DNA from: Nitrospinaceae bacterium
GTDB taxonomy: Bacteria > Nitrospinota > Nitrospinia > Nitrospinales > Nitrospinaceae
Direction: 5' to 3'
Assembly: GCA_029261535.1 (NCBI GenBank)
Contig: JAJDBF010000033.1
Coordinates: forward strand, 1-64,000
DNA length: 64,000 nucleotides
Shown here: piece by piece, positions 15,995 through 23,187 of the stretch
Layout of the letters: each line of letters begins with the position of its first letter
How positions within the stretch are numbered: the stretch's first letter is position 1
Position numbers and translations under genes: made by a program
Notes under the pieces: model-generated
The model's database searches: none
The model's input: only the letters and a program-made list of their open reading frames with translations
What the model was told of the DNA's origin: nothing

Positions 15995-18706
15995 ATGTCC
16001 TCACCTGAAAAAACACCAGAAGAACCAACGCCTCCTCCTTATAAGGATGGAGAATTTGACGAGCATACTTCGTATAGCTTTTTCTTTTTCCTGTGCTCCG
16101 GTGCCATGCTGTTCGTTACTCTGTGGGCATTCTGGGATGACGAATATTCCCGGCGAGGGTTCAAGGATTTCCAGGAAATGTTCTTCACGGAACAACATGC
16201 TCGCGCTGTTGAGGATTATAAAAAGGTCAATGATGAAATTGCAGGTGAAGAGGCCAGGCTGAATCAGGAAATTGAAGCGGAGGAAGAAAAGCTTGGTAGC
16301 TCATCTGAGTATCAGGATCTGGTCGATACGGCCTTCGATGCCCAGGCGGCTTATGATGATGCTTTGGTGGGGCTGAAATTTGAGAAGAGTCGACTGGACG
16401 AATACTATTATTATTATAAAAAGGCCGAGCACGAGGGCAAAAACTTTGAAGTGGCTTTGGCTAAAGTCCATGATACAGAAAAAAAGATCGTAGAGTGGGA
16501 TCCGATAATTAAAGAAAAAGAAGGGCTTCGAAATAAGGCGGAAGCCGCCTTGATAAATTTCAAGGGGAAAAAAGAAGACCTGAAGAAAGCGCTGGGTAAA
16601 CTCACGAACAACAAAGATATTATTGAAGGGAAGATGGATTATTACAGGCCTTTCAATCTCCTCTATCGTCCCGCTGAGATACTCCAGACCGTAATTCCGG
16701 GAGCCTTGAAAAACAGTTTTGCTGAAATCACTTATAAAGTCGATCGTTGCCAGACTTGTCATATCTCGTATGATGACCCGCACTATGCGGATAGGAAAAA
16801 TCCTCTCAAGACTCATCCTAACCGCGCAATATTAATTGGTAAGCATGACCCGACTGTCACGGGGTGTACCTGGTGTCATAAGGGACAGGGGACGGCCACG
16901 GCTCCGGCTGAGGATGCCCATGGCTCTCACCATGAGACGGATCAGTCTTTGGGGATCAACGAGCCGATTATGCGCGGTTCATTGATGCAGGCCAATTGTC
17001 AGAATTGCCACGCCAGTGTTGTCGATCTTGAAGGAGCGCCGCTCCTTTCCAAAGGCAAGCACATCTTTATCAAATTAGGGTGTCATGGTTGTCATCTGGC
17101 GGAAGGTTTTGAAAATTTTAAAAAGGTCGGGCCCAGCCTGTTCAAAATACAGTCCAAGGTTGATCCGAGCTGGCTCTATCGCTGGGTCAAGAACCCGAGG
17201 GATTATCTACCAAAAACCCGCATGCCCGATTTTAATTTGAGCGATGACGACACGCTGAAAATCTCCGCTTATTTGTGGAGCCAGTCCGAAAAAGACTTCA
17301 AGAACGGGGAAAGTTACAAGGGGGGCAATGCGGCCAAGGGCGAGAAGTTATTCAAGTCAGTCGGTTGCCAGGCCTGCCATGAAGTCAATGGTGAAGGCGA
17401 GCATCACGCGCCGGACCTGACTCGTGTTGGCAATAAAGTCGACCCTGACTGGCTGGTGAGCTGGATATCGAATCCGCATGATTACAATATAAAAAGTAAA
17501 ATGCCGGATCTCAGCATCGCTCCGGCTGAAGCTCAGCACATAGCGGCTTTCCTGCTCCAGGGAGCCAAGCCGAAACCGATTCCCGGACTCGTTGCCAAGT
17601 TGAGCAACCCCGATGCCATTGCGGAGGGCAAGGTGCTTGTCCGGCGGCGTGGCTGTTTTGCCTGTCATGATATCCATGGCATGGAAAGCGAGGGCCGCAT
17701 CGCTCCAGAACTGTCTTCCTTTGGAATCAAGCAGACTCGAGGACTTGAGTTTGGGGACACACATATTCCGCATAATTGGGTTTCCTGGACGCATACCAAG
17801 TTGTCGAATCCTTCGGCCTTCAGGACCGACAGGGTTCTCGACAAAATGCCAGATTTCCGTTTATCGGAAGAAGAAATTGAAGCCCTGATGGTGATGCTTA
17901 AAGGGTTCAATGGTGCCAATATTCCGAAAGCTTACCAAAAGAACTACTCCCAGAATGAGTTGACTATCGAGCGGGGCCGACAACTGATCGAACGGTTCAA
18001 TTGTCGCGGGTGCCACGTTGTCGAAGGGGAGGGCGGTGCCATCCAGAAATACATTAAAGCGAAGGCGCAGTATCCGCCGCCACTTATCACAGATACCTAT
18101 CAGGTAGGTGAACGAATCAAGGGCTCCTGGATTTATTCATTCCTGAAAAAACCGATCCCGGTTCGCACATGGATCAAGGTGAAGATGCCCAAATTTGCCA
18201 TGACCGATGACGAGGCACGCGATTTAACGGCCTACTTTGACTTGATGGCACCTTCTACCGCTACCTATGAAAAAGGCGTGCATTTAGCCAAGAATAAAGA
18301 GTCCATCGACATGGGTGTGAAAATTGTTAACTACATGGATTGCGGACGTTGCCATGATGATGGCGACAAGGGCATCGAATTCTCCATCGCGGCACAGCGT
18401 TTGCGGCATGACTGGATTGGCGGTTGGTTGAAAAACACGCGCAAAATGATCCCATGGACCCCAATGCCAAGCCATTGGCCTAAAGAAGGCGAAGGCTACA
18501 AGATTCTGACTAAATATAAAGAGTTGAATACCGTAGATGGCGGGAACGTCGACACTGCTGTGAAACATATCGGTGATTTCATTGTCTCTTACAACAACCC
18601 GGAAATTGACTTCGAACAAAACCTTGTCGCTGAAGAAGGTGAAGATGAAGAAGGTGGTGACGAAGAAGGTGATGGGGACGAAGAGGAAGATGAGGATGAG
18701 GAGTAG
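15995..18706 (+). CDS. Octaheme c-type cytochrome subunit of the bc-type complex
   Basis: The 903-residue protein has an N-terminal membrane helix (about 27-46), then a coiled-coil stretch (about 70-210). Eight CxxCH heme-binding motifs follow at residues 252, 291, 335, 363, 458, 554, 670 and 783. Spacing suggests an N-terminal multiheme part (hemes 1-3) followed by several monoheme cytochrome-c domains, each ending in a KMPDF-like sequence that offers the distal methionine. The last 30 residues are almost all Glu, Asp and Gly. It probably replaces cytochrome c1 and also serves as a wire to downstream acceptors. The gene starts 13 bases after subunit IV, so it belongs to the same operon. Confidence 0.93.
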   Translation: MSSPEKTPEEPTPPPYKDGEFDEHTSYSFFFFLCSGAMLFVTLWAFWDDEYSRRGFKDFQEMFFTEQHARAVEDYKKVNDEIAGEEARLNQEIEAEEEKLGSSSEYQDLVDTAFDAQAAYDDALVGLKFEKSRLDEYYYYYKKAEHEGKNFEVALAKVHDTEKKIVEWDPIIKEKEGLRNKAEAALINFKGKKEDLKKALGKLTNNKDIIEGKMDYYRPFNLLYRPAEILQTVIPGALKNSFAEITYKVDRCQTCHISYDDPHYADRKNPLKTHPNRAILIGKHDPTVTGCTWCHKGQGTATAPAEDAHGSHHETDQSLGINEPIMRGSLMQANCQNCHASVVDLEGAPLLSKGKHIFIKLGCHGCHLAEGFENFKKVGPSLFKIQSKVDPSWLYRWVKNPRDYLPKTRMPDFNLSDDDTLKISAYLWSQSEKDFKNGESYKGGNAAKGEKLFKSVGCQACHEVNGEGEHHAPDLTRVGNKVDPDWLVSWISNPHDYNIKSKMPDLSIAPAEAQHIAAFLLQGAKPKPIPGLVAKLSNPDAIAEGKVLVRRRGCFACHDIHGMESEGRIAPELSSFGIKQTRGLEFGDTHIPHNWVSWTHTKLSNPSAFRTDRVLDKMPDFRLSEEEIEALMVMLKGFNGANIPKAYQKNYSQNELTIERGRQLIERFNCRGCHVVEGEGGAIQKYIKAKAQYPPPLITDTYQVGERIKGSWIYSFLKKPIPVRTWIKVKMPKFAMTDDEARDLTAYFDLMAPSTATYEKGVHLAKNKESIDMGVKIVNYMDCGRCHDDGDKGIEFSIAAQRLRHDWIGGWLKNTRKMIPWTPMPSHWPKEGEGYKILTKYKELNTVDGGNVDTAVKHIGDFIVSYNNPEIDFEQNLVAEEGEDEEGGDEEGDGDEEEDEDEE

Positions 18707-18812
18707 TAATTAACATTCGCGTGGTTTAGAACCAAGCGTTCCCGATGACCATTAAATCGGTTAGCGACTTTTCATAAAAAAATAATCAGCCCTTTCATAA
18801 AGGTCCAGGACC

Positions 18813-18995
18813 ATGGAAAATTCAGGACTCGAAAATTTTATTCTCATTGCGATGAAACCCGACAACATGCCCATTGGTGCCATGTTATTCGTTGTGGCTT
18901 TCTTCATGTGGATTGCCGTCCGACAAATGGTCAAACACGACAAACTCATCAACGAGGGTAAAAAAGACAAGGTTTATGATGAGATGATCAAGTAG
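18813..18995 (+). CDS. Small single-helix membrane protein (60 residues)
   Basis: I do not recognise a family. The protein has one membrane helix (about residues 21-40, PIGAMLFVVAFFMWIAV) and a charged C-terminal tail (KHDKLINEGKKDKVYDEMIK). It lies 106 bases after the octaheme cytochrome and its stop codon TAG shares its last base with the GTG start of the next gene. This tight coupling argues that it is translated. By position and size it could be a small accessory subunit of the quinol oxidoreductase, like the small Pet subunits of b6f. That role is inference. Confidence 0.7.
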   Translation: MENSGLENFILIAMKPDNMPIGAMLFVVAFFMWIAVRQMVKHDKLINEGKKDKVYDEMIK

Positions 18996-19492
18996 TGGAA
19001 ATTTTCCTCATCCCAATTGGAGCCATCTTTTTGGGACTGGTCTTTATCTTTCTCCTGAAAAATTATTCCCCGCCTCCACCGCAAGAACAGGTTGTCTGGA
19101 ACAATCCAGAAGACAAGCCAGTTTACCTGCTTGATCGATCTGAGTTTCGCGATAAATGTCTCGATTTCCTCGCTAAATTTAATCTGGAATACCGTCACTC
19201 GATCTGGGCCAACGACCGTGAACTTGAAATTGATATGTTTGATGAGACCCCGGTGGTCGGCGGCAAATACCTCGCGCTCTGCATATTTGAACCGATCAAC
19301 CGCACCGTCGACATGATGACCGTCAAGGGTTTCCTGGACACAGTTAAGGGCGAGGGGGCGCATCGCGGGATCATCATCACCACGGGCTATTTCACTGAAG
19401 AGGCTATCCAGATAGCTTCGGAGGAGGATCAGGTGGAACTGGTCAATGTGGTGTCTTTTCTGGATTATCTCAAACGTTTCGATATATATTGA
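18995..19492 (+). CDS. Membrane-anchored protein with an Mrr-like restriction-endonuclease fold
   Basis: An N-terminal membrane helix (about residues 2-20) is followed by a proline-rich linker (YSPPPPQEQ) and a domain of about 120 residues. Its end, RGIIITTGYFTEEAIQIASEEDQVELV, matches the strand-helix pattern typical of Mrr-like type IV restriction nucleases and their relatives. The usual catalytic D and (Q/E)xK are not clear: the strand reads LEIDMF and later YLALCIFEP. It is therefore probably inactive as a nuclease. The GTG start overlaps the stop of the 60-residue gene. Anchoring such a domain beside a respiratory complex is unexpected; a scaffold or sensor role is possible. Confidence 0.65.
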   Translation: MEIFLIPIGAIFLGLVFIFLLKNYSPPPPQEQVVWNNPEDKPVYLLDRSEFRDKCLDFLAKFNLEYRHSIWANDRELEIDMFDETPVVGGKYLALCIFEPINRTVDMMTVKGFLDTVKGEGAHRGIIITTGYFTEEAIQIASEEDQVELVNVVSFLDYLKRFDIY

Positions 19493-19547
19493 ATCAGCCC
19501 TTTGCCACATCACCCACAAGTTATTGATTTAGAACGACTCCCCACTG

Positions 19548-19556
19548 TGATATACT
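19548..19556 (+). promoter_or_regulatory. Extended -10 promoter directly before metF
   Basis: TGATATACT (TGn plus TATACT) ends seven bases before the metF ATG. No ribosome-binding site lies between. A transcript starting at the usual distance would begin at or next to the start codon, which implies a leaderless mRNA. Confidence 0.55.
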
Positions 19557-19563
19557 GGCTCCC

Positions 19564-20448
19564 ATGAAAATCAGTGATGTATTAAAAAAGGTTCAGCCAG
19601 CTTTTTCCTTTGAATTTTTTCCTCCCAAAGACGAAGCCGGGTTCGACCAATTGTTCGATACCATTCGCGAGCTCAAGGCGCATCATCCGGCCTATGTTTC
19701 TGTGACCTATGGTGCCGGCGGGAGCACCCGCGCCAAAACACTTGAACTGGTCTCCCGTATTAAAAGCGAAATTGGCCTTGAAAGTATGGCCCATCTCACC
19801 TGCGTTGGTAGCACCCAGGATGGAATTCGGGACATTCTGAATTCATTAAAGCAAAGTGGTGTTGAAAATGTTCTGGCTCTTCGCGGAGATCCGCCCAAGG
19901 GTGAAGAACAATTTGTCAAAACTGAAGACGGTTTTGGATATGCCAACGAGTTGGTGGACTTCATCCGGGAAAATTTTGACTTTAGCATTGGCGTCGCGGG
20001 CTATCCGGAAAAACATGTGGAGTGTGCGGACATGTCGACCGACCTCGACAATCTCCAGCGTAAAGTCGATGCGGGTGCGGAGTTCATTGTGACCCAGTTG
20101 TTTTTCGACAATCGGTTCTACTTTGAGTTTGTTGATAATCTTAAAGCCAGAGGCATTGATGTTCCAGTGATCGCCGGGATCATGCCCATCCAAAGTTTCA
20201 AACAGATTTTGCGGTTTACAAAAATGTGTGGAGCCACTATTCCAAAAGAACTGTTGGGTCGGCTGGAAAAAGAGCAGGACAACCCGGAGGCGATCAAGGC
20301 CATCGGGGTCGCTCATGCCCTGGAACAATGTGAAGAACTATTGGCGGGTGGGGCTCCCGGAATACATTTCTATACCCTCAACCGATCCAACGCCACCCGG
20401 CAGATTCTTGAAGGCTTGAACCGCACCACCCATCCCTCTGCAGATTGA
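19564..20448 (+). CDS. metF: 5,10-methylenetetrahydrofolate reductase
   Basis: MetF is a flavoprotein that reduces 5,10-methylene-THF to 5-methyl-THF for methionine synthesis or the C1 pathway. The protein opens with PAFSFEFFPPKDEAG, which holds the catalytic Glu, and keeps VSVTYGAGGSTR, HLTCVG, NVLALRGDPP and ITQLFFDN-type sequence (VTQLFFDNRFYF). The 294 residues are standard for the bacterial enzyme. There is no visible ribosome-binding site, and a -10 element ends seven bases upstream. It is followed eight bases later by the SUMF1-like gene, which may be cotranscribed though unrelated in function. Confidence 0.96.
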   Translation: MKISDVLKKVQPAFSFEFFPPKDEAGFDQLFDTIRELKAHHPAYVSVTYGAGGSTRAKTLELVSRIKSEIGLESMAHLTCVGSTQDGIRDILNSLKQSGVENVLALRGDPPKGEEQFVKTEDGFGYANELVDFIRENFDFSIGVAGYPEKHVECADMSTDLDNLQRKVDAGAEFIVTQLFFDNRFYFEFVDNLKARGIDVPVIAGIMPIQSFKQILRFTKMCGATIPKELLGRLEKEQDNPEAIKAIGVAHALEQCEELLAGGAPGIHFYTLNRSNATRQILEGLNRTTHPSAD

Positions 20449-20455
20449 TTTCGTT

Positions 20456-21244
20456 TTGACTCATAAAGTGATTTTGCACTTTGGCCTTCTGCTCGTCCTT
20501 ATTTTTGTGAGCGGAAAATTTGTGCAGGCGCAGGAAGACGCGCACTACCCCAATCCTTACCGGGAAATGACCCACGACATGGTTCTTATTCCTGCTGGAA
20601 ATTTTGAAAGGGGATGCGACCTGCTTGGGCCGGAGCACGGGGCACCACAGCATACTGTTTATCTTGATCGATTTTTAATCGATAAGTTTGAAATCACCAA
20701 CCAGCGTTTTGAAGAGGTGATGCCCGATCACAAACTGCGGCGCAGTAAATTATCACGCTGTGATCGTTGTCCGGTTTCTAAAGTGACCTGGTATGAAGCG
20801 GCGGATTATTGTCATTTGGTGGGCAAGGCTCTACCCAGTGAAGCACAATGGGAAAAAGCGGCGGGTGGTAACACCGGGTGCGAATATCCATGGGGGCTCG
20901 AGTTCGATCCAGAAAAGGAGTTGGCCCACGGAAAGAAAAAGTTGAAAGTGGGAGCGACCAAGGTCGGGAGCTATCCTCCAAATAAATACGGCGTGTTTGA
21001 CATGGCAGGCAACCTTTGGGAGTGGGTGGCAGACTGGTATTCTCCCCAGTATTATTTTAGAGAAGTGATGTACAATCCACGAGGTCCCAGAAGTGGGGTC
21101 ATGAAAACGCGTCGCGGTGGGGCCTGGTCGGATCATACGAATGGCATGAAAGTCGGCTACCGCGACTGGAGTTATCCGTTTTCGAGGAGTTACAGTGATA
21201 TCGGATTCCGCTGTGCTATCAGCTTGGGGCCAAAATTAAAATGA
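20456..21244 (+). CDS. Exported SUMF1/formylglycine-enzyme-like protein, without the catalytic cysteines
   Basis: A signal peptide or anchor (about residues 4-24, ending FVQAQ) precedes a complete SUMF1-type domain. Visible motifs are DMVLIPAGNFERG, FLIDKFEITNQRF, VTWYEAADYC, LPSEAQWEKAA, GVFDMAGNLWEWVADWY, RRGGAW and GFRCA. Authentic formylglycine-generating enzymes have Cys residues in the RGGSW...CR region; here that region reads RDWSYPFSRSY, without Cys. It is therefore unlikely to activate sulfatases and may be a binding or structural member of the fold. The start is TTG 20456 or GTG 20468. The stop overlaps the ATG of the LRR gene (ATGA). Confidence 0.85.
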   Translation: MTHKVILHFGLLLVLIFVSGKFVQAQEDAHYPNPYREMTHDMVLIPAGNFERGCDLLGPEHGAPQHTVYLDRFLIDKFEITNQRFEEVMPDHKLRRSKLSRCDRCPVSKVTWYEAADYCHLVGKALPSEAQWEKAAGGNTGCEYPWGLEFDPEKELAHGKKKLKVGATKVGSYPPNKYGVFDMAGNLWEWVADWYSPQYYFREVMYNPRGPRSGVMKTRRGGAWSDHTNGMKVGYRDWSYPFSRSYSDIGFRCAISLGPKLK

Positions 21245-21972
21245 CTGAAAAATCAAAACTTGAATACATTTCCCGGCTGGTAACAGATCAGCTGAATGAG
21301 TCGGGTGATTCGCTCGAGATGAAAAATAAATTTATTGGCGATGAAGGACTGGAGGCTCTGGTTCAGGTGGGCCGGTTGGAAGAGGTGGAAAACCTGGACC
21401 TGTCGCGCAATCATCTGACGCACCGGTCGATCCCGGTGCTTGCGAACTGTACCCGTTTTACTTCATTGAAGCGATTGTATATTGGAGAAAATAACCTTGG
21501 GGATCGCGGAGCCCTGGCACTCGCCAATGCGGTTTTTCTGCCGCAGTTGGTTCACTTTGATGCGCGCTTCAACCACATAGGGGAGGCGGGCGGTGTGGCT
21601 TTGGGAAAGGCACCGTTTAAAAAAGTTCAGGTGTTCATTCTTCAGGATAATCAAACAGGCGACGATTGTGTTAAGGCCCTGGCTCTTAATCCCGGATTTA
21701 TGCATGTGCGGAAACTGAACCTGTATCGGACAGAGTTGTCGGACAGCAGTATAAAAACCCTGGCTAAATCAAAAGTGCTTAAAAAACTGAAGCACCTGAA
21801 TCTGGCCCGGAATATTTTAAGGTTGGATTCTGCGGTGGCCCTTGCCAAAACTAAAACCTTGATCAACATAGAAACCCTGATGATGTTTGATACATTCATC
21901 GGCGATAAGGGAGCCGAGGCTTTGACAAAATCGTCTACACTCTCTAATTTAAAAACGCTGAGAATGACCTGA
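21241..21972 (+). CDS. Leucine-rich-repeat protein (RNI-like)
   Basis: The 243 residues contain successive repeats of about 26-28 residues of the ribonuclease-inhibitor type, with units such as LKRLYIGENNLGDRGALALA, VRKLNLYRTELSDSSI and LKHLNLARNILRLDSAVALA. No signal peptide or membrane helix is seen, so it is probably cytoplasmic. It overlaps the preceding SUMF1-like gene by four bases and should be co-translated. A second, longer protein of the same type is at 50414. These repeats form curved protein-binding surfaces; the partner is unknown. Confidence 0.85.
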   Translation: MTEKSKLEYISRLVTDQLNESGDSLEMKNKFIGDEGLEALVQVGRLEEVENLDLSRNHLTHRSIPVLANCTRFTSLKRLYIGENNLGDRGALALANAVFLPQLVHFDARFNHIGEAGGVALGKAPFKKVQVFILQDNQTGDDCVKALALNPGFMHVRKLNLYRTELSDSSIKTLAKSKVLKKLKHLNLARNILRLDSAVALAKTKTLINIETLMMFDTFIGDKGAEALTKSSTLSNLKTLRMT

Positions 21973-22005
21973 TGCGAAAGCTCCGGACTTTTAAGTTGCC
22001 ACCAA

Positions 22006-22158
22006 TTAAAGGCAAGGTGCCAGAGTTTCGATCCCGAAAAGTTGCAGGAAGGACACTGCCGCCCAAATACCGATGCTGGCAAAAAAGCCAAGCATGACGG
22101 CGGCCATCACAAATACCCCGCCCAACATAATCATCCCCTGAAAACTTTTTGTTTGCAT
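22006..22158 (-). CDS. Small membrane peptide (50 residues) downstream of the molybdopterin oxidoreductase
   Basis: An ATG at 22158 is preceded by AGGTGAG (22162-22168), a good ribosome-binding site. The product starts MQTKSFQGMIMLGG and has one long hydrophobic stretch (about residues 9-40: VFVMAAVMLGFFASIGIWAA) before ending in LAPCL. It lies 51 bases downstream of the oxidoreductase gene on the same strand, so the two probably form an operon. It may serve as a membrane tether or electron-transfer partner; there is no heme or metal motif beyond a single Cys near the end. Confidence 0.6.
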   Translation of the reverse strand: MQTKSFQGMIMLGGVFVMAAVMLGFFASIGIWAAVSFLQLFGIETLAPCL

Positions 22159-22209
22159 AAGCTCACCTGTTTCTAAAAAGTTAATTAAATAATGTTGAGG
22201 AATTCCTCC

Positions 22210-22905
22210 TCAAGAGTAACGGTCGTTCAACCAGGGTTCCGCCGAGTTTGAATAGCCTCTTTGCTCCCAGAACCCAAGCTCATCGTTTTCGCGAAATACA
22301 ATTTCTCCGATCCATTTTGCGCCCTTCCAGGCATAAAGCTGTGGAGTGATCATTCTTACTGGCGCACCATGTTCTCTCGTCAGAGGTTCCCCTTCCCAGG
22401 TGTGAACCAGTAGAACGTCATATTTCATGGCCTCCTCAAGCGGCAAATTGGTTGAGTAGCCATCGTATGCCTTGAAGTAAACAAATTGCGCTTGCGGTTT
22501 GACGCCGCACAAGTTTGCAATGTCTGAAAACTTCACTCCCTCCCAATGATTGTCAAGCTTGCTCCAGGTGGTGACGCAGTGAAAATCCGAGATGTCTTTA
22601 GTTTGTGGCAATTGGTTGAATTGTTCCCAAGTGAAGGCCTGCGGATTTTCGACCGACCCTGAAACAGTCAGCGTCCAGAAATCGAGCGGCACTTCGGGTT
22701 GAACACCGATGTCGAGTACCGGCCATTTTTCAGTGGTGTTTTGTCCAGGAGGCACTTTTGGCATGCCATCACGGTTCAACGGACCTTCCCCCATCGGTGC
22801 AGGACCGTCCCATTTCTGATTTTTAATCAAAGTGCGCCGGTATTGAATCATCTGCTCCCGGCTCTTTATTTTTTTTGATTTCAGGTCCGGTTCCAGAAAC
22901 TCCAT
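22210..22905 (-). CDS. Sulfite-oxidase-family molybdopterin oxidoreductase
   Basis: The protein belongs to the sulfite oxidase/MsrP (YedY) fold that holds a molybdenum-pterin cofactor. The cofactor-binding cysteine is C110 in DFHCVTTWSKLDNHWEGV. Other family sequence includes LTVSGSVENPQAFTW, AYDGYSTNLPLEEA and REHGAPVRMITPQLYAWKGAKWI. At 231 residues it is the short catalytic-domain form with no heme or dimerisation domain. No signal peptide is seen, so it may be cytoplasmic, unlike MsrP. The start has GGAG seven bases upstream. The substrate cannot be assigned from sequence alone. Confidence 0.85.
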   Translation of the reverse strand: MEFLEPDLKSKKIKSREQMIQYRRTLIKNQKWDGPAPMGEGPLNRDGMPKVPPGQNTTEKWPVLDIGVQPEVPLDFWTLTVSGSVENPQAFTWEQFNQLPQTKDISDFHCVTTWSKLDNHWEGVKFSDIANLCGVKPQAQFVYFKAYDGYSTNLPLEEAMKYDVLLVHTWEGEPLTREHGAPVRMITPQLYAWKGAKWIGEIVFRENDELGFWEQRGYSNSAEPWLNDRYS

Positions 22906-23187
22906 CCTGTCTCCTGCCTTGGCGTTAGGGCCGTTAGCTCACAGCGTGCCACTTTTTCTTATTCTGCTTCAATTTAATTCAACACTATTTACCATATTCC
23001 AGTTGTTTAAGATCAAAAAAACCTCGGAAAACCCGCAAGAGCGACCTTAAGAGGGCCTATTCTACCATGAGGTCTTGAGAAAAGTCAGAAGCCTATGGAA
23101 AAAACCCTTATTTTTTAAAAGGTTATACCATTAAAGGTCTATTCGCAGATTTCCGTTAAGAATAGGGACTACCGGGGAGGAAAGTGA

